The notes under the pieces: generated by a model | The model's database searches: none | What the model was told of the DNA's origin: nothing | Seen by the model: only the letters and a program-made list of their open reading frames with translations | Source of the DNA: Halomicrobium zhouii | GTDB lineage: Archaea > Halobacteriota > Halobacteria > Halobacteriales > Haloarculaceae | NCBI RefSeq assembly: GCF_900114435.1 | Contig: NZ_FOZK01000001.1 | Coordinates: 1,178,001 to 1,242,000 of the forward strand | Reading direction: 5' to 3' | Length of the DNA stretch: 64,000 bases | Shown: piece by piece, positions 9,601-17,648 of the stretch | Layout of the letters: each line of letters opens with the position of its first letter | Numbering within the stretch: position 1 is the stretch's first letter | Made by a program: the position numbers and the translations under genes

Positions 9601-11622
9601 GGGTCCGAACGCTCGGGTCAGGTCCCAGTCGGCGGGCACCTGGAACGACGTCTCCTCGTCGCCGGTGACCTTGACGGTGACGCGCTCGTCGTTCGGGTTC
9701 GCGACCGAAAGGCTCCCGTTCTCGACGCTCGCGGTCAGGGACTGCAGCGCGTCCCCGACCGAGACGGTCAGTTCCGCCCGGCCCGCGAGTTCCACGTCCT
9801 GGCCGTCGGCGGTCTCGGCGGTGAGGGTGTAGGTTCCCCGGTCGCGCTGGAGGTTCGTCGACTCGCCGGGTGCCAGCGTCACCGTCTCCAGGTCGCCGTC
9901 CTGGCTCGTTATCGTCACCGTCACGGCGACGTCGTTGGGGTTCGCGAGGAAGATGGTCTCGCCCTCCGCCGAGGCGAAGAGGCTCCGGAGTTGCTCGTCG
10001 CCGTCGGCCCCGTCACCGTCGTCGGGGTCCTGGGCCGACCCTTTCGCGTAGTTGTATATCGTCACGTCCACGTCGACGTTCAGCTGCGCGGCGGTCGCCG
10101 CGGTGTCGGCGGCGGCGTCGCGGGTGATGATCTGCGTCTGCTCGACGGTGACTTCCTGGCGCTGGGTCAGCGCGAGCGACCCCTCGGAGGCCCCGCGTGC
10201 GGCCGACTGGATCTGGACGACGTTCGCCGTCTGGTGTTGTGACAGTGCTCCGCCGGCGGCGCTCTCGCTGATGATCTGGATCTGGACGACGTTGATCTCC
10301 TGTATCTGGATGACTGTGCCCTGGCCGGCGCCCGCCGCCGCGGCCTGGATCTGTTCGACGTTCACGACCTGGCGCTGGGCGGCCGAGCCGGCGGCGCCCT
10401 TCGCCGCGCCGGTTGCGGCGTACTGTATCTGGGTGATGCTGACTGACTGGGACTGGACGAGCACGCCCTTCGCCGCGCCGGTCGCAGCCGCCTGGATCTG
10501 GGTGACGCTCGCCGTCTGGGACTGGCTGATCGCTCCCTTCGCCGCGCCGTAGGCGGCCGACTGGATCTGGGTGACCGACACCGACTGGCTCTGTTCGAGC
10601 GCGCCCTTGCAGGCCCCTCGTGCGGCGGCCTGCACCTGCTCGACGCTGACATTCTGTTCCTGGGTGACTGACAGCGCACCCTCGGCGGCCCCCATCGCGG
10701 CGACCTGTATCTGCTTGACCGACGCGGTCTGACGCTGCTCGACCGCGACGGACTGGTTCTGGCTGAGCGCTCCCTCCGCGGCGCCGACCGCCGCGGACTG
10801 GCGCTGCTCGACGGAGACGTTCTGCGTCTGGGTCAGCGCGCCGAACGCGGCGCCCTGGGCCGCTTCACGGATGGCGCCGGGGTGAGCTTTCTCCCGCGAC
10901 TCGTTCTCGTCGCGCTTGCCCGCTTCGTGGGCCGCGCCCGCCGCCGCGCCCTGGGCGACTATCTGGACCTGTTCGACCGTCGCGTTCTGCTGCTGGGCGA
11001 CGGCGCCGTGGGTCGCCCCGAACGCGGCGTGCTGGAGCTGGGTCGCGCTCGCGTTCTGGGACTGGGAGAGCGCGCCGCCCGCCCCGCCGGCCGTCGCGTT
11101 CTGGACTTGCTCGACACTGACGTTCTGGCTCTGGAGGAAGGTCCCGGTGACCGCGCCGTAGGAGGCGTTCTGGACCTGCTCGACGGAGGCGTTCTGGTAC
11201 TGGGCCACCGCGTCGACGGTTCCGTTCACCGCGGCGGCGCGCTGGGACTGGTTCACCGAGACGCCCTGTCGCTGGAGCGCCGCGATGGCCTCGTCGACAC
11301 CGGCCTCGGCGGCCTCGCGCGTCTCCCCGTCGACCGAGTCGTTGTCGGTCTCGTTCGCACCCGTCTGGCCGACCTGCGCCGGTGGCGTGGTCCACTGCTC
11401 GTCCGCCGCCGGCGCGTCGGTCTGCTGGAGGGGGCCGTGCTCGACGTTCGCCGGCGGTGCGTCCGCCCCGCTCTCCGTCGTCGCGGCCCCCGCTCCCCCT
11501 ATCGCCATCGGGGCCGCGACGCTGAGGACTAACGCCAGCGTCACGGCGACGACTGGCCACCTGCGTGCGACCCGGTGGGCGTGTGTTGGCGGCTCGGTCG
11601 CTCCGTCGTCACGCGGTTCCAT
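6616..11622 (-). CDS. Giant secreted repeat protein with glutamine-ladder array, Ig-like, beta-helix and CARDB regions
   Basis: A 1668-residue exported protein. Residues 1-46 carry an Arg-rich start and a hydrophobic signal (WPVVAVTLALVLSVAAPMA). Residues about 117-515 form an array of 23-residue units, QxQx(V/A)SVxQ(I/V)Q then AAxGAxxGAL. About 555-895 hold four Ig-like units marked NPND(V/E)xVTVT and GNYTLTA. About 895-1160 are a NosD-type parallel beta-helix with repeated (E/D)NVTV and sNDGxG turns. About 1270-1375 look like a CARDB domain (LAPAEANVSQGESITVSATV). The last 75 residues are a Thr/Pro/Glu stalk. Many N-x-S/T sites suggest glycosylation. There is no C-terminal membrane helix or PGF motif, so it may be released or held by partners. 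The role (adhesin, matrix or surface fibre) is inferred. Confidence 0.85.
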   Translation of the reverse strand: MEPRDDGATEPPTHAHRVARRWPVVAVTLALVLSVAAPMAIGGAGAATTESGADAPPANVEHGPLQQTDAPAADEQWTTPPAQVGQTGANETDNDSVDGETREAAEAGVDEAIAALQRQGVSVNQSQRAAAVNGTVDAVAQYQNASVEQVQNASYGAVTGTFLQSQNVSVEQVQNATAGGAGGALSQSQNASATQLQHAAFGATHGAVAQQQNATVEQVQIVAQGAAAGAAHEAGKRDENESREKAHPGAIREAAQGAAFGALTQTQNVSVEQRQSAAVGAAEGALSQNQSVAVEQRQTASVKQIQVAAMGAAEGALSVTQEQNVSVEQVQAAARGACKGALEQSQSVSVTQIQSAAYGAAKGAISQSQTASVTQIQAAATGAAKGVLVQSQSVSITQIQYAATGAAKGAAGSAAQRQVVNVEQIQAAAAGAGQGTVIQIQEINVVQIQIISESAAGGALSQHQTANVVQIQSAARGASEGSLALTQRQEVTVEQTQIITRDAAADTAATAAQLNVDVDVTIYNYAKGSAQDPDDGDGADGDEQLRSLFASAEGETIFLANPNDVAVTVTITSQDGDLETVTLAPGESTNLQRDRGTYTLTAETADGQDVELAGRAELTVSVGDALQSLTASVENGSLSVANPNDERVTVKVTGDEETSFQVPADWDLTRAFGPGNYTATAEITDGTAVQINGQDAFEFSIESAEPPGTPDTPDTPEPDEPIDLTVSVSGQNVTVENPSETNVTVTATNESEGERTLNVSAGANVTEQFQPGNYTLTGESDDEREVLLENESALDIQVAEPDEGVDSLNVTVEGENVTVDNPNDVAVTVTANATDANASDAANQTVDVGPESNVTAAFEPGNYTLTAVADDGTTVPVNSETEHVITVEGAEPPEDGERTIDSCTVVDEAGQYELAGDVEGDTDGVCLRIEASDVVIDGNDSALVGAGGENSTGIQTYDPDGNDVENVTVRNLEVRNWNDGVAIGNFSDDVPAQARLENVTITENDGNGAFLVSASGSAFENLSATRNGAGIRLWETENVTAERINVSANDGYGLHLWDLVQDSEFSQVNASGNGQEGVFVGVGASGNTLSGLVVADNGQNGIHFSDSAENVVRDSLVADNDGAGISSNFISTQTLDNVTVRNHTDAELNPRDTGFAPGPFTATDLRLDPVGSLAFDEEAVTLDVVDGDELPALPENATALQDGLNVTELENSTDATLAYQRADPDAEVELWRHDGSEWTQVETFDAGDANGSVETTLTEDGVYVLAQSEEAPASFTVSDLAPAEANVSQGESITVSATVANDGGESAVQTVELRIDGTTVADQELELDAGNSSNVTFADVDTSGLAPGEYEHGVFTPADNATGTLTVEAEAEPGVEYLNCTTAQVAGSYDRLGVTLGYYAEDGNATNEYSWTPIDVPTDRPVDGQTLVTIGEQNETAVTDDGTLVIQVADPGAFGEPNRSFVANVNSAASPTGQEDLSAAQPNAEQCREDVRPELPTLASEPVEVVDNETAVVNFSYDNPNDAPMEPAESQFTSGDVAGEPPAVLETGENFVVVEWTPESTDESVTWTLNLSNFDLLNVSSAGPTAADVPGLLEPRAETETPTETESPTPTETPSPTATDTPSPTPTDTPTPEDTPTPEATETPTETDTPTEEPATPADSPTPENETA
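10078..11274 (-). repeat. In-gene array of about fourteen 23-codon units
   Basis: Fourteen or so units of 23 residues run through residues 117-515 of the giant protein. Nearly every unit keeps four Gln at alternating positions (QxQ ... QxQ), a SV or NV beta-type core, and an Ala/Gly helix-like linker. One unit is stretched by a charged insert (AGKRDENESREKAHPGAIREA) and one has an extra half unit. Protein conservation is high while codons vary, which points to old repeats under selection. Confidence 0.85.
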
Positions 11623-11971
11623 GCCAGGCGACTACCGACAAGACGCGCTTAAACAGCGCCTATCGTTTCCCGGAGTTGGGTCCGGTTGCCCGCAGTAACG
11701 TCGGGCAAACCGGGGCCCTCTCCCCGTTCAGACGGCCGTCGCGGTCCCTTCCGGGCGTCGGCAGTGATTCCGTGCCGTAGGAGGTGTCAAATTCGGTCCC
11801 GCGTGACGTTCGTCAGTGGCGAGTATCTGGAAACGGGGTGGCGCCGCTGGGCCAGGGAGGCACCGACTATTCGACGTCTGCGTCCGAAATCGTTCCGTGG
11901 CCTGTGCGACGTCGGCCGTCGCAGGTCAACTCTCAGACGTGTCACCGTTCGCGACCTCCCAATTGCTCGTT
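11623..11971. other. Intergenic region, promoter side of the giant protein
   Basis: I see no gene here. On the minus strand a GTTTAAG box at about 11648-11654 lies roughly 30 bases before the giant protein ATG. The rest shows no palindrome, RNA or credible frame. Confidence 0.4.
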
Positions 11972-12778
11972 TCAGTCCGCTCGAACGCCGGAGAGACCGC
12001 CGACCGTCGAGTGCTTCGAGAGCGTCCAGACCACCGCGAGGAGCGCCAGCAGGACGACGATCGCGCCGACGTCCGTCAGCGCCTGGTCGAGGCCGAACTT
12101 TCGGCGCGCGACGAGCATATCGAGCCACGTGACGGTGCTCCCGACGGCCAGAAGCGACCGGGTCCGACCGAGGCCGTGCGCGTGTGCCCACAGCGCCCCC
12201 GCTGCGAGCCCGCACGAGAGCAGGAACGAGACGGCGTAGAAGCCGACGAGCGCCCAGAGGGGCATCACGACGAGGGAGCCGTCGAGGACGAGGTGGAGCG
12301 GGACGAGTGCGATCGCGGCGATCACCAGTGTCCGTAGCGTCTCGACCGAGGGCGTCTCGACGGCCCAGGCACACGCGGCAGTCAGACACAGGATGATCAG
12401 CGACGCGGTGACGAAGTGGGCGGCGGTGATGACCGCGGTGAACTCCGTGACGGTGAGCGCGCCGAGGATGATCTGGGACGGCAACAGTGCGACGGCGGCG
12501 GTGACGGCCCACTTCACGCGGCGGTCGTCCTGTTCGCGCCAGACCAGGTACAGCGTCGCCAGCAGCGCGAATCCGACGAGCATCGCCAGCAGGCGGTGGG
12601 ACCACTCGACGAAGCTCGTCCAGTTGGCCGGAAACAGGCCGAGCCAGCCGTCACAGAACGGCCAGCGGCGTTCGCAGGTCAGTCCCGCCCCCACGAAGGC
12701 GGTGTAGAGCCCGACCAGCATCAGGACGAGCGTCGCCGCAGTCGACCCGAACAGGAGGTTCCGAAACCGGCGATCCAT
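11972..12778 (-). CDS. ctaA: Heme A synthase, CtaA/COX15 family
   Basis: The 268-residue integral membrane protein has about eight hydrophobic helices. The paired Cys loop CERRWPFCDGWLGLFP (about residues 35-50) and the following EWSHRLLAMLVG with a conserved His, then ILGALTV and AAHFVTAS, match the CtaA family. The enzyme oxidises heme O to heme A for aa3-type cytochrome oxidase in the membrane. The second half lacks an obvious second His pair, as in other archaeal forms. Start MDRRFRNLLFG fits the family. It is divergent from malic enzyme, 134 bases apart. Confidence 0.9.
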   Translation of the reverse strand: MDRRFRNLLFGSTAATLVLMLVGLYTAFVGAGLTCERRWPFCDGWLGLFPANWTSFVEWSHRLLAMLVGFALLATLYLVWREQDDRRVKWAVTAAVALLPSQIILGALTVTEFTAVITAAHFVTASLIILCLTAACAWAVETPSVETLRTLVIAAIALVPLHLVLDGSLVVMPLWALVGFYAVSFLLSCGLAAGALWAHAHGLGRTRSLLAVGSTVTWLDMLVARRKFGLDQALTDVGAIVVLLALLAVVWTLSKHSTVGGLSGVRAD

Positions 12779-12883
12779 GGCGCCGGCTTGGGTCCTGAGG
12801 TATATAGGTCCCCCTCTTCGATCCCGGTTACTGAAACGGGGCGTGTTCGCTCGCCTCCCGTCACATTTGGGCCCAACGCGAGC

Positions 12884-12889
12884 TTTATA
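12884..12889 (+). promoter_or_regulatory. TATA box of the malic enzyme gene
   Basis: TTTATA sits 24-29 bases before the ATG at 12913, the usual spacing for a leaderless haloarchaeal transcript. Confidence 0.6.
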
Positions 12890-12912
12890 CTCGTTCCTGC
12901 TGGCGTTGACCC

Positions 12913-15165
12913 ATGGGACTCGACGAGGACGCCCTCGACTACCACAGCAGCGACCCGCCCGGCAAGATCGCCATCTCGACGACGAAGCCGACGAGCACCC
13001 AGCGGGACCTCTCGCTGGCGTACTCTCCGGGGGTCGCCGCGCCCTGCCGGGCCATCGACGAGAACCCCGACGACGTCTTCACCTACACGGCCCGGGGGAA
13101 CCTCGTCGCCGTCGTCTCGGACGGTTCCGCGACGCTGGGGCTGGGAGACATCGGTCCAGCGGCAAGCAAGCCCGTCATGGAGGGCAAGGGCGTCCTGTTC
13201 AAACGCTTCGCCGACATCGACGTCTTCGACGTGGAACTGGACGTCGACGGCGCCGACGAGATGGTGAACACCGTCCGGCCGATGGAACCCACGTTCGGCG
13301 GGATCAACGTCGAGGACGTCGCCGCCCCGGAGTGTTTCGAGATCGAACGGCGCCTGAGCGAGCAGATGGATATCCCCGTCTTCCACGACGACCAGCACGG
13401 CACCGCGATCATCTCCGGCGCGGCGCTGCTCAACGCGGTGGACATCGCCGGCAAGGAACTCGCTGACATCGAGGTTACCTTCGCGGGCGCGGGCGCCGCG
13501 GCGCTGGCCTCGGCCCGGTTCTACGTCTCCCTCGGCGTCGACCCCGAGAACGTCACCATGGCCGACGAGGGCGGGATCATCACCGAGGCCCGCGTCGAGG
13601 AAGAGGGCCTCCACGAGTACGTCGAACCCTTCGCAACGTCGGGCGAAGGCGGGACGCTGGCCGACGCGATGGACGGCGCCGACGTGTTCGTCGGTCTCGC
13701 GGTCGGCGGCATCGTCGACCAGGAGATGGTCCGGTCGATGGCCGACACGCCCATCCTGTTCGCGATGGCGAACCCCGACCCGGAAATCGGATACGAGGAG
13801 GCGAAGGCCGCTCGCGACGACACCGTCATCATGGCGACGGGGCGCTCGGACTACCCGAACCAGGTCAACAACGTGCTGGGATTCCCGTTCATCTTCCGCG
13901 GCGCGCTCGACGTCAGGGCCACCGACATCAACGAGGAGATGAAGGTCGCCGCCGCCGAGGCCCTCGCCGACCTGGCCCGCGAGGACGTCCCCGACGCCGT
14001 CGTCAAAGCGTACGGCGACGACCACCTCCAGTTCGGCCCCGACTACATCATTCCGAAGCCACTGGACTCCCGCGTACTGTTCGAAGTGACGCCCGCCGTC
14101 GCCGAGGCCGCCATGGAGACTGGCGTGGCCCGCACCGACGTCGATCAGGACACGTACGTCGAGGAACTGGAGGCTCGCCTCGGGAAGTCCCGCGAGATGA
14201 TGCGTGTCGTCCTCAACAAGGCCAAGAACGACCCCAAGCGCGTGGTGCTGGCCGAGGGCGACGACGAGAAGATGATCCGTGCCGCCGCCCAGCTCGTCGA
14301 CCAGGGCATCGCCGAGCCCGTCCTCGTCGGCGACCGTGACCGGATCACCGCCATCGTCGAGACGCTCGGCCTCGACTTCGATCCCGATATCGTCGACCCA
14401 GAAGAGAGCGACCTGGCGGCCTACGCCGACCGATTGTACGAACTCCGGAAACGCAAGGGCGTCACGCGCCACGAGGCCGGCAACCTCGTCGAGGACGGTA
14501 ACTACCTCGCCAGCGTGATGGTCGAGCGGGGCGACGCCGACGCGATGCTGACCGGCCTGACCAACCACTACCCGTCGGCGCTGCGCGCACCGCTGCAGGT
14601 CGTCGGCACCGCGCCGGAGGCCGACTACGCCGCCGGCGTCTACATGCTGACGTTCAAGAACCGCGTCGTCTTCTGCGCCGACGCGACCGTCAACACCGAC
14701 CCCGACGCGGACGTCCTGGCCGAGATCACCCGCCACACCGCCGACCTGGCCCGCCGGTTCAACGTCGAACCGCGTGCGGCGATGCTGTCGTACTCCGACT
14801 TCGGCAGCGTCGATAGCCCGGGCTCACGGAAACCGCGTCGCGCCGCAGAGCGGCTTCGGAACGACCCCGCCGTCGACTTCCAGGTCGACGGCGAGATGCA
14901 AGCGGATACAGCCGTCGTCGAGGATATCCTCGCAGACACCTACGAGTTCTCCGAACTGGACGGGCCGGCGAACGTCCTCGTCTTTCCCAACCTGGAGGCC
15001 GGCAACATCGCCTACAAACTCCTCCAGCGGCTGGGGGGCGCCGAGGCCATCGGGCCGATGCTCGTCGGGATGGACGAACCCGTCCACGTGCTCCAGCGCG
15101 GCGACGAGGTCAAAGATATCGTCAACCTGGCGGGCGTCGCCGTGGTGGACGCACAGAACGAGTGA
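12913..15165 (+). CDS. maeB: NADP-type malic enzyme fused to a phosphotransacetylase-like domain
   Basis: A 750-residue protein. Residues 1 to about 430 are the malic enzyme ([12 protein letters not shown], the metal motif [10 protein letters not shown], and the dinucleotide site [14 protein letters not shown]). Residues about 440-750 are a phosphate acetyltransferase-like domain ([11 protein letters not shown], then [19 protein letters not shown]). This is the usual MaeB architecture, in which the second domain is generally regulatory, binding acetyl-CoA-type effectors. It decarboxylates malate to pyruvate and makes NADPH in the cytosol. The gene is monocistronic as far as can be seen. Confidence 0.95.
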   Translation: MGLDEDALDYHSSDPPGKIAISTTKPTSTQRDLSLAYSPGVAAPCRAIDENPDDVFTYTARGNLVAVVSDGSATLGLGDIGPAASKPVMEGKGVLFKRFADIDVFDVELDVDGADEMVNTVRPMEPTFGGINVEDVAAPECFEIERRLSEQMDIPVFHDDQHGTAIISGAALLNAVDIAGKELADIEVTFAGAGAAALASARFYVSLGVDPENVTMADEGGIITEARVEEEGLHEYVEPFATSGEGGTLADAMDGADVFVGLAVGGIVDQEMVRSMADTPILFAMANPDPEIGYEEAKAARDDTVIMATGRSDYPNQVNNVLGFPFIFRGALDVRATDINEEMKVAAAEALADLAREDVPDAVVKAYGDDHLQFGPDYIIPKPLDSRVLFEVTPAVAEAAMETGVARTDVDQDTYVEELEARLGKSREMMRVVLNKAKNDPKRVVLAEGDDEKMIRAAAQLVDQGIAEPVLVGDRDRITAIVETLGLDFDPDIVDPEESDLAAYADRLYELRKRKGVTRHEAGNLVEDGNYLASVMVERGDADAMLTGLTNHYPSALRAPLQVVGTAPEADYAAGVYMLTFKNRVVFCADATVNTDPDADVLAEITRHTADLARRFNVEPRAAMLSYSDFGSVDSPGSRKPRRAAERLRNDPAVDFQVDGEMQADTAVVEDILADTYEFSELDGPANVLVFPNLEAGNIAYKLLQRLGGAEAIGPMLVGMDEPVHVLQRGDEVKDIVNLAGVAVVDAQNE

Positions 15166-15198
15166 CCTCCCCGACCTTAGGAAGTGTCTAGACTGGGC

Positions 15199-15822
15199 TC
15201 AGTCGCTCGCTCCGCCCCGGTTGGCCCGTGACGGCGGCGGGACGCGCTCGTCGACGCCCGGAGACTCGGGCAGGACGCAGCGAGCGGGTTCGTCGTTGAC
15301 GTGGGCGTACTGGTCGGGCGCGTTGGCCAGTGCGTGGGCCGGATTGACGTCGCTGGGGATGCGCGCGGCCCGGATCTCCTCGAAGCCGTTGATCCGGGCG
15401 CGGATGCCGCGCCAGTGGAGTCCCGTCGCGACGGGGACCGAGACCTCGTGGTGGGATACCGACGCGGGGTCGTCGGCCGCGAGCGTCGCGGCGTTGACGT
15501 TCGCAGCCAGGTCGTCGTGGTCGATGAGGAGTCCGACGCTGGCGCTGGCTGGCGCACGGGACGCGAGTACGTCGAGGCCCAGGTGTAACGCCCGATACTC
15601 CGCGACGTTGTTGTCCGGCGCGTTGTCCGGGAGGGAGAGCCGAGCGACGCGCTCGCCGTCTCGCGTTTCGATGACGGCACCGAGCCCACCGCTCGCGTCC
15701 GTGTAGGATCCGTCGGTCGCGATGTAGAAGTCGCGGTGGTGTGTGCGCGGCGGATGCGCGATGTGGGGCGTCGGTGACTCGTCGAACAGGTCTCTCAGTG
15801 ACGGCCGGCCGTAAGCGGCCAT
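15199..15822 (-). CDS. RNase H-like protein
   Basis: The ATG at 15822 (MAAYGRPSLRDLFDESP) was chosen because TAAATATA at 15849-15856 lies 27-34 bases upstream. It has 207 residues. The acidic RNase H positions are present: DGSYTDASGGLGAVIE, then NNVAEYRALHLGLDVL, then LLIDHDDLAANV. The fold would cut RNA in RNA-DNA hybrids. It differs from the usual haloarchaeal RnhA, lacking its N-terminal domain, and the last Asp region (ALANAPDQYA) is only partly conserved. The family call is firm, the exact substrate is not. A TGAAACG motif overlaps the start region. Confidence 0.75.
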   Translation of the reverse strand: MAAYGRPSLRDLFDESPTPHIAHPPRTHHRDFYIATDGSYTDASGGLGAVIETRDGERVARLSLPDNAPDNNVAEYRALHLGLDVLASRAPASASVGLLIDHDDLAANVNAATLAADDPASVSHHEVSVPVATGLHWRGIRARINGFEEIRAARIPSDVNPAHALANAPDQYAHVNDEPARCVLPESPGVDERVPPPSRANRGGASD

Positions 15823-15848
15823 GAAATACGTTTCACGGTGCAGGCTGA

Positions 15849-15856
15849 TAAATATA
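15849..15856 (-). promoter_or_regulatory. TATA box of the RNase H-like gene
   Basis: On the minus strand TATATTTA is 27-34 bases before the ATG at 15822. It decides the start codon. Confidence 0.6.
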
Positions 15857-15918
15857 CTGCCAGTGATAACGTTTGGCACTGGGGTGGAAAGTCGACCGTC
15901 TCCACCGTCGAGCGAGTG

Positions 15919-16167
15919 TTAATCCCGGCGGTGGGGGTGGCCGACGAAGAGCGTTACGGCGTTCGCCGCGAGGAGGGCGAGGAACGCGATGGTGACGGAG
16001 CTACTGTCGAGGCCGCTCGCCAACAGCGGGAGGTAGAGGAACGGGAGCGCGACGGCGACCCAGAACGAGAGGATCCGTACTGGGGAAAGGACGTTCTCGC
16101 CGGGCCGGACGACCGTTCCTGCGTCCTGGAGGGCGGTGCGAAGGTCGTTTGCGGAGGAGTTAGACAT
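15919..16167 (-). CDS. Small two-helix membrane protein
   Basis: The start MSNSSANDLRTALQDAG (ATG 16167) was preferred to an upstream frame because a GTTATATGG box lies about 37-45 bases upstream. The protein has 82 residues: a polar N-terminal 35, two hydrophobic segments (WVAVALPFLYLPLLASG and VTIAFLALLAANAVTLFVG), and a basic end. No family was recognised. Three copies of TGAAACG lie upstream of its TATA-like box on the same strand (16228-16273). Confidence 0.6.
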   Translation of the reverse strand: MSNSSANDLRTALQDAGTVVRPGENVLSPVRILSFWVAVALPFLYLPLLASGLDSSSVTIAFLALLAANAVTLFVGHPHRRD

Positions 16168-16378
16168 CGGGGACACCCACCAGATGCCAGCAGTGCCGAC
16201 CCCATATAACCGGCCGAGCGTTCGGGTCGTTTCACACCGTTTCAACGTGGCAAACGTTGACTAGCACGTTTCACCACCGACTCACATCGGTCGATATTTT
16301 TCATTTCCCACGCTCAGCCCGTCTCGCGATTTCTGGACGTTCGATCACGGCCCGGCGACGCCCGGTTTCGGCGCCGTC

Positions 16379-16819
16379 TCACTCCTCCGGGACGGTCCCG
16401 AGTAGAGAGATGGTAATCGTCTCGTCCGTGCCTGGTAACTGGATTTCCGCGCGCACGTACTCTGGGACCGACGACCGCCACTGCTGGAGCGCGACCCGAT
16501 AGCGTTGCCGATGGCGCTCGACGCTGTACGCTTCGGTCGGATCGGCGCGAAGGACGTCCTCGACGCCGTCAGGGTCGGGCGGCGCTGGACAGCGGTCGTT
16601 CACGAACGCCTCCGCCGGAAGCACAACGGGTGCCGGGTCCTCGGGCTCGTGTCCCTGACGGACGTGGAGTCGCGCTCGCATCCGGCCGCTGAACGGCGGC
16701 GTCATCCGGAGCACCGTGTCCGCGTTCCCGGTCCGCCGGGTCGCCTCGAGCGCGGTGACGAGATCCGCCGCCGTGACGACGACGGTGTCGACCACGGTCG
16801 GGTCCTTCGATCGTGTCAT
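16379..16819 (-). CDS. Conserved hypothetical haloarchaeal protein
   Basis: A soluble 146-residue protein. It begins with an acceptor-like beta-alpha pattern (DTVVVTAADLVTALEATRRTG), then a beta-rich stretch with MTPPFSGRMRARLHV, and a helical region YSVERHRQRYRVALQQWRSSV before a final beta strand ETITISLLG. There are no Cys clusters or nucleotide motifs. It is likely a haloarchaea-restricted family. It is divergent from the HalX regulator, 214 bases apart, so the pair could share a control region. Confidence 0.7.
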   Translation of the reverse strand: MTRSKDPTVVDTVVVTAADLVTALEATRRTGNADTVLRMTPPFSGRMRARLHVRQGHEPEDPAPVVLPAEAFVNDRCPAPPDPDGVEDVLRADPTEAYSVERHRQRYRVALQQWRSSVPEYVRAEIQLPGTDETITISLLGTVPEE

Positions 16820-17033
16820 CGTGGTGCCGTCGCCTCCTCCCGAATCGAGGTTCGGATGGCTCTCGGAAACGTCCGTCGCCCACGGTACTGGCGTACACGA
16901 GTCGTGTGGTGACCGACTTCTGATATGGATCCACAGGTGATAATCGACGGGGTGGTTTTATGGTCGATATCGATCAACGACTGAGGCGTATGATTCGGGG
17001 GACGCTAACACCACGGAGGGACGTGTTTGGGCG

Positions 17034-17606
17034 ATGACAACAACGAACCGGTCCGGACGGGTGCTCGTCGTCGACGACGAGCGCGCCGTCGCCGACCTCT
17101 ATGCGAACTGGCTCGAGCCAGACCACGACGTACAGGTCGCCTACGACGGGAACCAGGCCCTCGAACTCGCCACCGACGACGTGGACGTCGTCTTCCTCGA
17201 TAGACAGATGCCAGGCCAGTCGGGCGACGAGGTGCTCGAGGTGCTGGACGAACGCGGCTTCGACTGTCGAATCGTCATGGTGACTGCCGTCGACCCCGGG
17301 TTCGACATCGTCGAGATGCCGTTCGACGACTACCTGATCAAGCCCGTCACCCGCGAGGCGCTGACCGAATCGGTCGCGGACATGCTCACGCGCGATACGT
17401 ACGACGAACAGATGCAGGAGTACTTCGCTCTCGTCTCGAAGAAGGCGACCCTCGACGCCCAGAAGAGCCGAGCGGAACTGGCGGAGAGCGAGGCCTACGC
17501 CGAGATAACGACTCGCGTCGACGAGTTCCGTAACCGGGTCGACGAGACTGCTGCCCAGGTGACGTCCTTCGAGGGGCTCTTCTACGAACTCCCCGGCGGA
17601 AACTGA
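17034..17606 (+). CDS. Response regulator with HalX domain
   Basis: In this 190-residue protein residues about 8-120 are a receiver domain with acidic pocket VVDDERAV, phosphoacceptor Asp in VVFLDRQMPG (about 57), VTA near 84 and the conserved Lys in DDYLIKPV. Residues about 125-185 are the HalX region, a helical domain found in haloarchaeal regulators. No DNA-binding domain is present. No kinase is adjacent, so the partner is unknown. A TTTTATGG box lies about 75 bases upstream, which implies a leader. Confidence 0.9.
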   Translation: MTTTNRSGRVLVVDDERAVADLYANWLEPDHDVQVAYDGNQALELATDDVDVVFLDRQMPGQSGDEVLEVLDERGFDCRIVMVTAVDPGFDIVEMPFDDYLIKPVTREALTESVADMLTRDTYDEQMQEYFALVSKKATLDAQKSRAELAESEAYAEITTRVDEFRNRVDETAAQVTSFEGLFYELPGGN

Positions 17607-17648
17607 CGTTTCTCGGATGCCGGTTCAGCGACCCTGTCTGGTGGCCGC

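Noticed and set aside
7567-10242. 891-codon plus-strand frame
   Set aside because: Antisense to the giant exported protein, which shows signal, repeats and domains in the right order.
12721-14736. 671-codon minus-strand frame across the malic enzyme gene
   Set aside because: It is antisense to a clear MaeB protein; the composition (Val/Asp/Gly/Leu/Arg) is what reverse-reading acidic codons gives.
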